From assembly GCA_020633555.1 (NCBI GenBank), contig JACKDL010000001.1:124001-188000 (forward strand): a stretch of 64,000 bases of DNA, given 5' to 3'. Every line of letters starts with the position of its first letter. Position 1 is the stretch's first letter. Under the pieces are notes generated by a model that was given only the letters and a program-made list of their open reading frames with translations, was not told the origin of the DNA and searched no databases. Source of the stretch: Myxococcales bacterium (GTDB lineage Bacteria > Myxococcota_A > Bradymonadia > UBA7976 > UBA1532). The translations under genes were made by a program, and so were the position numbers. Positions 32,453 through 44,565 of the stretch are shown here, in pieces.

Positions 32453-33417
32453 CGGTCCACCAGGCGCCGCAGCCGCGCCAACCGGCGCAGTCGGGCCCGG
32501 TTGGGCTCGGCAGGGTGGCCGCTGTACTCACCGCCGGGCGGCAGCGCCCGAGTGACCCCGCTCTGGGCGGCGATCCGCGCACCGGCGCCGACCACGGCCT
32601 GACCCGCGACGCCCGCCTGCCCACCCACCACGGCCCCGGCTTCGACCACTGCGCCCCCGGCCAGACCCACCTGCCCGCAGAGCACCGCGCCGTCGCCCAC
32701 GCGGGCGTTGTGGCCCACCTGCACCAGGTTGTCGAGGTGGGCGTGGGCCCCGATCACGGTGGGGCCCACCGTGCCGCGATCCACGCAGGATTGGGCTCCC
32801 ACGGTGGCGCCGGCGCCAATCTCCACCCGGCCGACGTGGGGCACCCGCCCCGCCCCGTCCAGGCCGAAGCCGGGGCTGCCGATCACCGCGCCCGTGCCCA
32901 GCCACACCCCGGCCCCCAGGGTGCAGTGGTCCAGCACGGTGGCGTGGGGGTGCAGCACGCAGCCGGGGCCGAGCACCGCGTGGGCGCCCACCACGACCCC
33001 GGCAAAGAGCTGCACCCCGTCACCCAGCTCGGCGCCCGGGCCGACCACCGCGAAAGGGCCGACGGAGACGTCGCGCCCCAACCGGGCCGTGGGGTCCACG
33101 GCCGACAGGGGGTGGAGGCCCACCGGGGGCGGCTGGATGATGGGGCGTGGGTGCAGCCGCCGCAGGGCCTGGCCCCAGGCGGCGCGCGGGTCTTCACAGA
33201 TCAGCCGCGCACAGCCGGCGGGCAGGTCTACAGGCGCCTCGCCCGTGAGGGCAGCGCCCGCGGCGGTGCGCCGGGCCTGGCTGCGGAAGCGGGGGAGGAA
33301 GGCGCCGATCAGCGCCGCAGGGTCGGCCTCGTGGGGGGCGGCGACCCGCAGGATCTCAAGGTCCGGGGGCCCCTGCAGGCGGGCGCCAATGGCCTCGGCC
33401 AACGCCGCCAGCCGCAC
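32449..33417 (-). CDS. lpxD: UDP-3-O-acylglucosamine N-acyltransferase
   Basis: The third step of lipid A synthesis, N-acylation of UDP-3-O-acylglucosamine. It has 322 residues. The N-terminal uridine-binding domain ends near 100 (VGLHPLSAVDPTARLGRDVS). The beta-helix follows with GSPGFGLDGAGRVPHVGRVE and the catalytic His region LDNLVQVGHNARVGDGAVLC, then GVAGQAVVGAGARIAAQSGV. A basic C-terminal helix (PNRARLRRLARLRRLVDR) completes it. It starts at GTG 33417, 9 bp after the skp stop, and overlaps lpxA by 4 bp. The N-terminal domain is slightly short compared with enterobacterial LpxD. Confidence 0.94.
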   Translation of the reverse strand: MRLAALAEAIGARLQGPPDLEILRVAAPHEADPAALIGAFLPRFRSQARRTAAGAALTGEAPVDLPAGCARLICEDPRAAWGQALRRLHPRPIIQPPPVGLHPLSAVDPTARLGRDVSVGPFAVVGPGAELGDGVQLFAGVVVGAHAVLGPGCVLHPHATVLDHCTLGAGVWLGTGAVIGSPGFGLDGAGRVPHVGRVEIGAGATVGAQSCVDRGTVGPTVIGAHAHLDNLVQVGHNARVGDGAVLCGQVGLAGGAVVEAGAVVGGQAGVAGQAVVGAGARIAAQSGVTRALPPGGEYSGHPAEPNRARLRRLARLRRLVDR

Positions 33418-33426
33418 GGGCTCAGC

Positions 33427-33942
33427 TCACTTGCCCTCGCCGGCGTTGTAGCGGCGGATGAGGTCGTTGGTGATCTCCAGGTGCTTCGGCGCCCAGAGGA
33501 TCGAGGACTCGGTCTTCTCGAGGATGACCGTGTAGCCCTCCTTCTCGCCCACGTCGGCCAGGATCTTGGCCATGCGCTTGAAGATCTTCTGGGTCTCCTT
33601 GGCCTCCTCGGCCACCAGCTCCTTCTGCAGGGTGGCGTAGGTCATCTGCAGCGCCTGGAGCTTCTGGGCGAACTCCTTCTGCTTCTCCTGCATGACCTCG
33701 GGCTTCATGAAGGCCTTCTGGGCCTCGAAGTTCTTCTGCATGGCGCGCAGCTCTTCCTGGCTGGCGTCCAGCTTGCCCTGGCGTTCGCTCTTGAGCTTCT
33801 CGAGGCGGGCCTTGGCCTGCTTGCCGTCTTCCACCTCGAGCAGGGCTCGCTGCATGTCGACGTAGGCGATCTTGACGTCCTTGGCCTGGGCGATGCCGGT
33901 GAAGAGCAGCAGGCCAGCGAGGGCGGGGAGCAGGGCGCGCAT
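33427..33942 (-). CDS. skp: Periplasmic chaperone Skp/OmpH
   Basis: Holds unfolded outer-membrane proteins in the periplasm before BamA. It has 171 residues: signal peptide MRALLPALAGLLLFTGIAQA, beta strand VKIAYVDMQRALLEVEDGKQ, long helical tentacles (QKEFAQKLQALQMTYATLQK), then EKEGYTVILEKTESSILWAP and the C-terminal DLIRRYNAGEGK. GGAGGGACCGTC precedes ATG 33942. It lies 15 bp downstream of bamA, the usual partner order. Confidence 0.93.
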   Translation of the reverse strand: MRALLPALAGLLLFTGIAQAKDVKIAYVDMQRALLEVEDGKQAKARLEKLKSERQGKLDASQEELRAMQKNFEAQKAFMKPEVMQEKQKEFAQKLQALQMTYATLQKELVAEEAKETQKIFKRMAKILADVGEKEGYTVILEKTESSILWAPKHLEITNDLIRRYNAGEGK

Positions 33943-33957
33943 GACGGTCCCTCCGTG

Positions 33958-36260
33958 TCAGAAGAAGTTGCCGATGGAGAAGTCGAAGACCTGGCTGTCC
34001 TCGCCCTCGCGGGGCTCGAACGGGAAGCCCCACTCGAAGCGCAGCGGCCCGATGGGCGAGAACCAGCGAATGCCGAAGCCCCAGGCGTAGCGGAACTGGT
34101 CGAGCTGCTCGCTGAGGCTGTCGGTGCGGTCGAGGGCGTTGCCCATGTCGGTGAAGAGCACGCCGCGGATGCCGACGCGCTGGAAGATCGGGAACTCGAA
34201 CTCCAGGTTGCCGATCATCTGCTCGGTGCCGCCCACGTTGAACTGCGTGGTGCCGGCGTCGCCCTGGGTGGTGTCGGGCACCTGAATCGTGGGCCCCAGG
34301 CTGTTGCGGAAGAACCCGCGCACCGACAGGGGGCCGCCCACGAAGAAGCGCTCGAAGATGGGCACGCCCGTCTCGTTGGGGCCGAAGATCAGGCCCCACT
34401 CGGCGTTGGCCTTCAGCACCATGTTGTAGGGCAAGGGGTAGTAGTACCGCGCACGGGCCCGGAAGCGGGTGAACTCGTTCTCCGAGGCCAGGTAGCGAGT
34501 AGCCTCCTCGACGCTGCCGCTGACGAACCAGCCCGAGCTGGGGAACAGGCGGTTGTTGCGCGTGTCGTAGAACACCGCCAGCCGCATGCTCGAGGTGAGC
34601 CCGTTGTTGAACAGGTTGTAGATGGGCGGGTTGGTGCGCCGCCCGCCGAAGCCGCCCTGGGCCACGTCCACCTGCTCCAGGGTGTAGGTGGCCGCCACGC
34701 TCCAGTCGTCGCCCAGGGGGTAACCCAGGGTCAGATCGCCGCCCAGGCTCGACCGGGTGAAGTCCCGGAAGTTGGTCTCGAACCGGTAGACGTTCGTGGC
34801 GAACCGCACCCGGGTGTCCATGAAGTAGTCGTCGGCGAAGCGCAGGTTCGCGATGGTGCGGATGCGCGACAGCGTGGCCTGCAGGCTCAGGTTCTGCCCA
34901 CGGCCGAACAGGTTGTTCTGCGCGATCTGGGCCTGAGCCACGAAGCTCTCGATGGAGCTGAAGCCAGCGCCGATCTGGAAGGTGCCGGTGGGCTTCTCCT
35001 TCACCTCGACCACCACGTTCATGGTGTCCTCGGTGTCGCCGCGGGTGGTCTGGATGTCGACGGTCTCGAAGAAGCCCAGCCGCGTCACCAGCATCTTGGA
35101 GCGTTCCAGCGCCGACGACGAGTAGAACTCGCCCTCGTAGACGCGCAGCTCGCGGCGGATGACCTTGTCGCGCGTGCGGGTGTTGCCGATGACGGTGATG
35201 CGGCCGAAGCGCACCTTCTCGCCCTTGTCGATGTCGACGGTGAGGTTGACCAGCTTCTCCTCGTCGAGCACCTGCGTGTTTGGCACGATGTTCACGTAGG
35301 CGTAGCCGGCGTTCTTGTAGACCTCGCCCACCTTCTGGATGGTCTCGCGCAGCCCCATGCTGGAGAACCAGTCGCCCGTCTTCAGGGCGACCAGCTCCAT
35401 CATCTTGTCCTTGGGGTGGTCGGGCAGGAAGTCGCCGGTGATGTCCAGCTCACCGGTCTTGAACCGCTCGCCCTCGTCCACCGTGAGCGTGACGTGGATC
35501 TGCTTGCGGTCGGGGCTCAGCTCCACCTTGGGCGAGCTGACCCGGGCCTTGATGTAGCCCTCGTCGTAGTAGAACTGGGCCACGCGCATCTGGTCGCGCT
35601 CGAAGGCCTGGTTGTTGAACGTGCCGGCGCCCGTCATGAAGGCGAGGAAGCTGTCCTCGCGGGTCTCGAGCCGCTCTTTGATGAAGGCGTCATCCAGGGC
35701 CTTGTTGCCCACGATGGTCACCTTCGCGACCTTGACCTCGTCCTTCTCGACCACTCGGAAGACCACGTCCACCTGGTTGTCGGGCAGGTCGACGATCTGC
35801 CAGTCCACCTCGGCGAGGAAGTAGCCCTTTTCGATATATAGATCGCGGATCTTCTCGGCGTTGCGGTTCACCTTCGCCAGGTCGAGGATGCCGAAAGCGC
35901 GGATGTCCACCACCTCGCTCAGCTCGTCCTGGTCGAGCTCCTCGTTGCCCTCGTAGCGCACCGCGTGCACCGAAGGCTTCTCTACCACCAGGTACGTGAG
36001 CACCCACTTTCCGTCCACCTCGCTCAGGTCCACCTGTACGTCGGTGTAGAAGCCCAGGCGGAAGATGGCGCGGATGTCGCCGCGCACGCGGGTGCGATCG
36101 AAGGCGGCGCCCTGCTTGCTGGCCACCACGCCCAGGATGGCGTCGGCCTCGGAGCGGCGGTTGCCCTGGACCTTCACCTCGTCGAGGAGCAGGCCGGCGG
36201 GCTCGGCGGCGGCCAGGCCGGCCCAGAGCACCAGGAGCAGCAGCGTGAGGAACCTCCCGA

Positions 36261-36264
<4 letters not shown>
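33958..36264 (-). CDS. bamA: Outer-membrane protein assembly factor BamA
   Basis: The core of the BAM complex, which inserts beta-barrels into the outer membrane. It has 768 residues. A signal peptide ends in LLVLWAGLAAA. Five POTRA domains lie in about 22-420 (VKVQGNRRSEADAILGVV is the first; ITVIGNTRTRDKVIRREL starts the fifth). A 16-strand barrel follows, with the conserved VGGPLSVRGFFRNSLGP lid-loop block and the end GPLRFEWGFPFEP then FDFSIGNFF with a terminal Phe. The start is GTG 36264, a 4-bp overlap with lolD. The order lolC-lolD-bamA-skp-lpxD-lpxA couples lipoprotein sorting, barrel assembly and lipid A synthesis. Confidence 0.97.
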
Positions 36265-38530
<2,266 letters not shown>

Positions 38531-38542
38531 GCGGGGTTCGCC

Positions 38543-40096
<1,554 letters not shown>

Positions 40097-40147
40097 GAGG
40101 CCCTCCGGGCGGGTCTGGCGTCGTCGAGCCGGTCCAAAAGGTGGCGC

Positions 40148-40176
40148 ACCCTAGCGGCTGCCCCCCCGGATTTCAA
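40148..40176 (-). promoter_or_regulatory. Probable lysS promoter
   Basis: Leftward TTGAAA (40176-40171) and TAGGGT (40153-40148) with a 17-bp spacer; lysS starts 52 bases further. It may also serve the downstream lol-bam genes. Confidence 0.6.
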
Positions 40177-40220
40177 CCCCGCCCGGGGACCCCACGCCAT
40201 GACGGGGGGTTAGGCCCGAG

Positions 40221-40464
40221 ATCCACAGTTTTCGACCAACAATTCACAGGTTGTCCACAGGTGTGGGCCCCCCGATGGGTCTTGTGCCTCGGCGCCCCCA
40301 GGCCCCCCATATTTCGGGGCTTGACGAGACACATGCACGGGAAATCAAGGGGTTACGGGACAGAGAGCGCCATGTGACCCATCCCAGCGGGCGGTCACAG
40401 GCAGGGGACGGACGCACCCCGGCGAACCCCAGGGGCAGCCCCCTGTGGACAACTCTGTGGAGAA
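40221..40464. other. Cluster of DnaA-box-like sequences in the lysS-prfB gap
   Basis: The 431-bp gap between prfB and lysS holds TTGTCCACA at 40251-40259 and its exact inverse TGTGGACAA at 40444-40452. This is the DnaA-box form seen in G+C-rich genomes. Weaker relatives are ATCCACA (40221), AATTCACA (40241) and TGTGGAGAA (40456-40464). Local composition is less G+C-rich around 40205-40260 and 40310-40380. It may be a DnaA-binding regulatory site or an origin; no dnaA, dnaN or rpmH is beside it. No gene is evident in the gap. Confidence 0.45.
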
Positions 40465-40527
40465 CGTCTCGTGCCCCCTTGCGGTGGGGGTTTCAGCCGC
40501 CCGCGGCGGCCGAGGACCGGGGCGAGA

Positions 40528-41653
40528 TCAGGCGGTCTCTTCGGCCTCGCCGCCCCCGGCGCTCATCAGCAGGAAGGCCTCGACGAAGCCATCCAGATCC
40601 CCGTCGAGCACACCCTGGGTGTTGCTCGTCTCATGGCCCGTCCGGAGGTCCTTCACCATCTGGTAGGGCTGCAGCACGTACGACCGGATCTGGCTGCCGA
40701 AGTCGATCTTGGCCTTGCCGGCGTACATGGCGTCGCGCTCCTCGGTGCGCTTGGCCAGCTCCGCCTCGTACAGGCGGGACTTGAGCAGCTTCATGGCCGT
40801 GGCGCGGTTCTTGTGCTGGGACCGCTCGGCCTGACACTCCACCACGACGCCGCTGGGCTTGTGGGTCAGCCGCACCGCCGAGTTGGTCTTGTTGACGTGC
40901 TGACCGCCGGCGCCGCTGGCCCGGAAGGTCTGCATCTCGACGTCGCCCTCGTTGACCTCGATGTCGATGTCGTCGTCCACCTCGGGCAGTACGGCGACGC
41001 TCGAGAAGCTGGTGTGCCGGCGCTTCTGGCTGTCGAAGGGCGAGATGCGCACCAGCCGGTGCACGCCGTTCTCGGCCTTCAGGTAGCCGAAGGCGTACTC
41101 GCCCTCGATGCGCAGCGTGGCCGACTTGATGCCCGCCTCTTCGCCGGGCTGCAGGTTCGCCAGCTCGACCTTGAAGTCCCGGCTCTCGGCGAAGCGGCTG
41201 AGCATGCGCAGGATCATGCTCGCCCAGTCCTGGCTCTCGGTGCCGCCGGCGCCCGCGTTGATCTCGACGAAGCAGTTGGCCTTGTCGTGGGTGCCGCCCA
41301 GCATGCGCTGGAACTCCATCTTGGCCAGCACGACCTCGGCGGCCTCGACGGTGCTCTCGGCCTCGCCCAGGGCGTCGGGATCCTCGACGGCGAACTCGAG
41401 CAGGACCTCGGCGTCGTCCAGGCGGGTGGCGACGGCGTCCACGCGGCTGAGCACGTCCTTGATCTTGCCGCGCTCCTGCAGCTTCTCCTGGGCGACGGCG
41501 GCGTCGTCCCAGAAGCCCGGCTGCGAGCTCAGGTGATCGAGCTCGGCCAGGCGCTCACGCTTGGTCGGCTCGTCAAAGATACCTCCGCAGCTCGAGCAGA
41601 CGCGCTCGTTGCTGCGACAGGCGGGCTTCCAACTCGGCGCGAGTGGCGCTCAT
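40528..41653 (-). CDS. prfB: Peptide chain release factor 2 with programmed +1 frameshift
   Basis: Recognises UGA and UAA stop codons. The frame opens at ATG 41653 (after AAAGGAGG), runs 26 codons to CTT and an in-frame TGA at 41575-41573, then continues one base on as DEPTKRERLAELDHLSSQPG to the stop at 40528, giving 374 residues. The recognition tripeptide is in RISPFDSQKRR and the catalytic GGQ in RASGAGGQHVNKTNSAVRLT near 249. The main frame begins again with VLSRVDAVATRL, and calling only that part would lose the N-terminal domain. The frameshift context CGGAGGTATCTTTGAC matches the classical autoregulatory site. Confidence 0.96.
41572..41587 (-). promoter_or_regulatory. prfB programmed +1 frameshift signal
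   Basis: The minus strand reads CGGAGGTATCTTTGAC: a ribosome-site-like GGAGG, then the slippery CTT and the UGA with a following C. Low RF2 lets ribosomes slip forward, so RF2 controls its own synthesis. This is established for bacterial prfB. Confidence 0.95.
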
Positions 41654-41687
41654 GGCGGCCTCCTTTGAGGGGCTGTGAAGGCCGCGG

Positions 41688-41716
41688 AGTGTAGGGGAGG
41701 GGGGATGGGAGTTCAA
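41688..41716 (-). promoter_or_regulatory. Probable prfB promoter
   Basis: Leftward TTGAAC (41716-41711) and TACACT (41693-41688) with a 17-bp spacer, 35 bases before the prfB ATG. Confidence 0.6.
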
Positions 41717-41731
41717 CCGCCCCGGCGTGGC

Positions 41732-42322
41732 TCAGTACCAGTTGGCGTTGACGCCCACGCTCAGCATGTTGATGTCGGTGTCTTCGATGCTGATCCACTG
41801 GTAGTCGGCGCCCACGCCGATGGCCAGATCCGCGTTGACGAAGAACTCGAAGCCGGCGCCCGCGCCCAGGCCCAGGCCGGTCTCGGACTTGCTGTCGCTG
41901 CCCAGACCGGGGATGTCGACGGTGACCGAGGCCACCGCCATGCCGCCCATGCCGCGCAGGTACAGGCCGGTGTCCTTCAGGGGGTAGAAGTTGGCGCCCA
42001 CGTACATGGTGTAGAGCTGGCGGCTGACCTCGGCGCCGCCGGCGAACTCCTCGCTGTGCAGGTTCATGCCCAGCTCGCCATCGAGGGTGAGCTGCTGGCT
42101 GACGCCCCCGCCCAGGCGGCCGCGGATGTTGAAGCCCAGGGTGCCGTCGCCCTCGCTGCCGTCGGTCTTGCTGGTGACGTTGCCGCCGCCGATGCCCAGC
42201 CCGTAGTACAGGCCGCGACGGTCGCGGTAGGCGTCGAGGGCCCACGCGGGGGCGGCCAGGCCGACGAGGAGCAGGGCGACGAGGCCGGCGATCAGGTGCC
42301 GGGGGCGAATGGAACTGTTCAT
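41732..42322 (-). CDS. Outer-membrane beta-barrel protein, OmpA/OprF-N-like small barrel
   Basis: 196 residues. The signal peptide (LIAGLVALLLVGLAAPAWA) is followed by amphipathic strands: GLYYGLGIGGGNVTSKTDGS, GFNIRGRLGGGVSQQLTLDG, LYTMYVGANFYPLKDTGLYL, GLGLGAGAGFEFFVNADLAI, VGVNANWY with an aromatic end. GGAGG lies before ATG 42322. The pattern (YYGLGIGGG near the N-terminus, YPLKDTGLYLRGMGG mid-way) is a common one for small porin-like barrels in this group. Function unknown. Confidence 0.8.
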   Translation of the reverse strand: MNSSIRPRHLIAGLVALLLVGLAAPAWALDAYRDRRGLYYGLGIGGGNVTSKTDGSEGDGTLGFNIRGRLGGGVSQQLTLDGELGMNLHSEEFAGGAEVSRQLYTMYVGANFYPLKDTGLYLRGMGGMAVASVTVDIPGLGSDSKSETGLGLGAGAGFEFFVNADLAIGVGADYQWISIEDTDINMLSVGVNANWY

Positions 42323-42383
42323 CGGGTGCCTCCCGCGGCGTCCGGCGCCGCGCTCAGGGTTCGCTCAACCGTGGGCTGGCGGC

Positions 42384-43757
42384 TCACCGCCAGCCCGAGA
42401 AGTTCACCACGGCCCAGCCGCCGGGCTGCAGGTCCAGGGTGGCCGTGTGATCGCGGCCCAGGTGACGGACGGTGATGGTGCGCTGCCCCGGGGCCACCCG
42501 CGCGCGCGCCACCTGGATGCGCTCGGGCAGGGTGACCCAGCTACGGGTGTCGGGCGTGTCGGCGGCGGCCATGGCGCCCTCGACCGCCAGCCCCACCAGG
42601 AGCCCGGCCAGGCCGTTGTTGCTGCCCTTGTTCGCGGCGGCGCCGCTGAGCTCGCCGGCCACGGCGCGCGTGATCATGCGGGTGATGGCCCCGGCGATGA
42701 GCGAGCCCTCGTGGCGCTGGAACTCGGCGAGCACCGCCTGGCTCACGAACAGCCCATTGCCGCTCTCGACGGCCTGGCCGTCCACCGCGACGCTGATGGG
42801 GCCCTCGGGCAGCCGCGCGCGGCGCAGGGCCGGGTAGTTGATCCACTTGAGGACGCCCTTGGCGGCGAAGGCCTGGGCGCGGCGCTGCTCCTGGCGGCTG
42901 AGCCGGGCGCCTGGCCCCGGATCGCTGGCCGCCACCAACGCGGCGCCGATGGGCAGGCGCTTGGACTGCTTGAAGGGCGCCATGCCCGTCTGCACCACCA
43001 CCAGCACGTCCGCGGCGTCGCGGTCCACGCTGTCGGCGCTGACGCCCTCGGTCCAGACCTTCAGCCGAGGATCGCTGGCGCCGGACCTGGCGGCCAGGGT
43101 CTTCACCGCCCGCTCCAGGGTGGCCACCCCGCCGGCGTCCTTGGCGTCGCCGTAGTGCCGCATGGCCGCCTCGGGCTCACCCGCCACCTCGAAGGCGAAG
43201 CCAGCCAGGTAGCTCGCCAGGGCCATGGTGCTCAGCCGCTTCTCGTCGGTGACCCCCTCCAGGTACTTCTGGCTGATGACGATGCGCCGGGCCTCGACCT
43301 TGGCGCCCTGGGCGTCGCCCATGGCCAGATAGTTCAAGAGATTCAGGGTGTTGATGAGCAGCTTCTCGTGGGGCGGCGCCTTGTAGACCGTGGCGTCGTC
43401 GCTGAACATGTACTTCGCGATCTCGCCGGCGGTGTCGCTGGTGAGGTCGAGGACGATCAGGTCCTTGTCGGCGAGCTGAAAGTCGCGGGCCGAGAGCTTG
43501 TACTGCTGCAACGCCTGCAGGATCGTGGCCCGCTCCAGCAGCAGCAGGGGCGTCTCGGTCTGCTTCTCGGCGGGCAGCATCTCGGCGCTCGGGACGCCCA
43601 GGGCTTCGTTCACCGCCAGCAGCGCCTCCTCGGGGGCGCCGTGGGTCAACGAGGCCCGGAAGGCCTGGCTGGTGTCGGCGTAGCCGCCACAGCCGGTGAG
43701 CGCCGCCGCGACCCACAGCAGGAGCAGGGCGGGGGCGAGGGGGGTGCGCAAGGGCAT
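42384..43757 (-). CDS. Lipoprotein of the COG3014 type, possible peptidoglycan-synthesis helper
   Basis: 457 residues. The signal with lipobox LTGCGG makes it a lipoprotein. It has a helical N-terminal half with TPR-like stretches (APEEALLAVNEALGVPSAEM, KLLINTLNLLNYLAMGDAQG, KVEARRIVISQKYLEG). In the C-terminal half come VLVVVQTGMAPFKQSKRLPI, ISVAVDGQAVESGNGLF, an all-helical stretch with RMITRAVAGELSGAAANKGS, and RVAPGQRTITVRHLG. This architecture occurs beside LpoB-like lipoproteins, and here one lies 56 bp upstream on the same strand. LpoB activates a penicillin-binding protein, so a joint role at the cell wall is inferred. Confidence 0.72.
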   Translation of the reverse strand: MPLRTPLAPALLLLWVAAALTGCGGYADTSQAFRASLTHGAPEEALLAVNEALGVPSAEMLPAEKQTETPLLLLERATILQALQQYKLSARDFQLADKDLIVLDLTSDTAGEIAKYMFSDDATVYKAPPHEKLLINTLNLLNYLAMGDAQGAKVEARRIVISQKYLEGVTDEKRLSTMALASYLAGFAFEVAGEPEAAMRHYGDAKDAGGVATLERAVKTLAARSGASDPRLKVWTEGVSADSVDRDAADVLVVVQTGMAPFKQSKRLPIGAALVAASDPGPGARLSRQEQRRAQAFAAKGVLKWINYPALRRARLPEGPISVAVDGQAVESGNGLFVSQAVLAEFQRHEGSLIAGAITRMITRAVAGELSGAAANKGSNNGLAGLLVGLAVEGAMAAADTPDTRSWVTLPERIQVARARVAPGQRTITVRHLGRDHTATLDLQPGGWAVVNFSGWR

Positions 43758-43813
43758 CGCGGAGCCTCTCTCGAGCGGCTCGGCGCGGCGGCCGGCGGGG
43801 ACCGCCGGGCCGG

Positions 43814-44425
43814 TCAGTTGATCAGGCCCTTGGTGAGGTTGGCCTCGTTCTGCCAGCGGATGGCGCCCGTCTCGACGTCGATGGCCTGCATGAACAGGAA
43901 GTACTGGGTGCGTCGCTCGGAGCCGCTCTGCTCGCTGGAGTCGTACACCTTGCCGGTGACGAAGTACTGGGCGCCGAGCTGCTTGCCGAGCTGGGCGGCC
44001 TTGTCGGGGTCGAAGGCGGCGCTCTGCTGCAGCCGCAGCTCGCGGATGAGCTGCTCCTGGCGCTCGCGGCTGATGACCGTGACGTAGCCGGAGTTGACGA
44101 GCTGGGTCTCGAACTTGCTGAGCAGGGCCTGGAGCTGGCTGTCGATGTGCTCGCTGGTCTCGTTCTTCACGGGGAAGATGGCGACCGTGGGCTCCTTGCC
44201 GTCGCGGGAGGCGTCCTTCCAGCGGCGCATGGCCCCGCTTTCCATCAGGCTCTTGGCGTTCTCGTCGAAGAGCTTCTCGAGGTCGCGCTTATCCAGCCCG
44301 GTGGACATGGCGTAGTTGTCCAGCTCGGGGGCCTCGGAGCCGCGGACGTAGGCCGGGCCGCCGCCGCAGGCGGTGGTCAGGAGGCCGGTGGCCAGGATGA
44401 GGGTGCTCGCCAGTCCTCGACGCAT
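43814..44425 (-). CDS. lpoB: LpoB-like penicillin-binding protein activator lipoprotein
   Basis: 203 residues. The signal peptide ends in the lipobox LLTTACGG. The mature part has the LpoB/CsgG-like fold: VAIFPVKNETSEHIDSQLQA, LLSKFETQLVNSGYVTVISR, QLGKQLGAQYFVTGKVYDSS, FLFMQAIDVETGAIRWQNEA. Family members span the periplasm from the outer membrane and stimulate PBP1b-type synthases. AAGGGA precedes ATG 44425. The DUF between the lipobox and the domain (PELDNYAMSTGLDKRDLEKL) matches the subgroup found in deltaproteobacteria. The gene symbol is by family; the partner synthase is not in the window. Confidence 0.82.
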   Translation of the reverse strand: MRRGLASTLILATGLLTTACGGGPAYVRGSEAPELDNYAMSTGLDKRDLEKLFDENAKSLMESGAMRRWKDASRDGKEPTVAIFPVKNETSEHIDSQLQALLSKFETQLVNSGYVTVISRERQEQLIRELRLQQSAAFDPDKAAQLGKQLGAQYFVTGKVYDSSEQSGSERRTQYFLFMQAIDVETGAIRWQNEANLTKGLIN

Positions 44426-44468
44426 GGTGTGTTCCCTTCTGTTTTCAGGCTGGGTGCCGTCGGCGGGA

Positions 44469-44497
44469 AGCCTACGGAGCCACCGAACGGCGCGCAA
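44469..44497 (-). promoter_or_regulatory. Probable lpoB promoter
   Basis: Leftward TTGCGC (44497-44492) and TAGGCT (44474-44469), 17-bp spacer, 44 bases before ATG 44425. The -35 is identical to that of tRNA-Arg. Confidence 0.55.
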
Positions 44498-44565
44498 GAC
44501 GGTGACCTCCCACCGCCATTCACCCCGAAATCAACCGGAGGGAAACGGACTGGGGGCCGGGTGGA

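Noticed and set aside
40528..41653. prfB as a frameshifted pseudogene or sequencing error
   Set aside because: The break coincides exactly with the conserved CTT-TGA-C programmed frameshift signal and both parts are otherwise intact.
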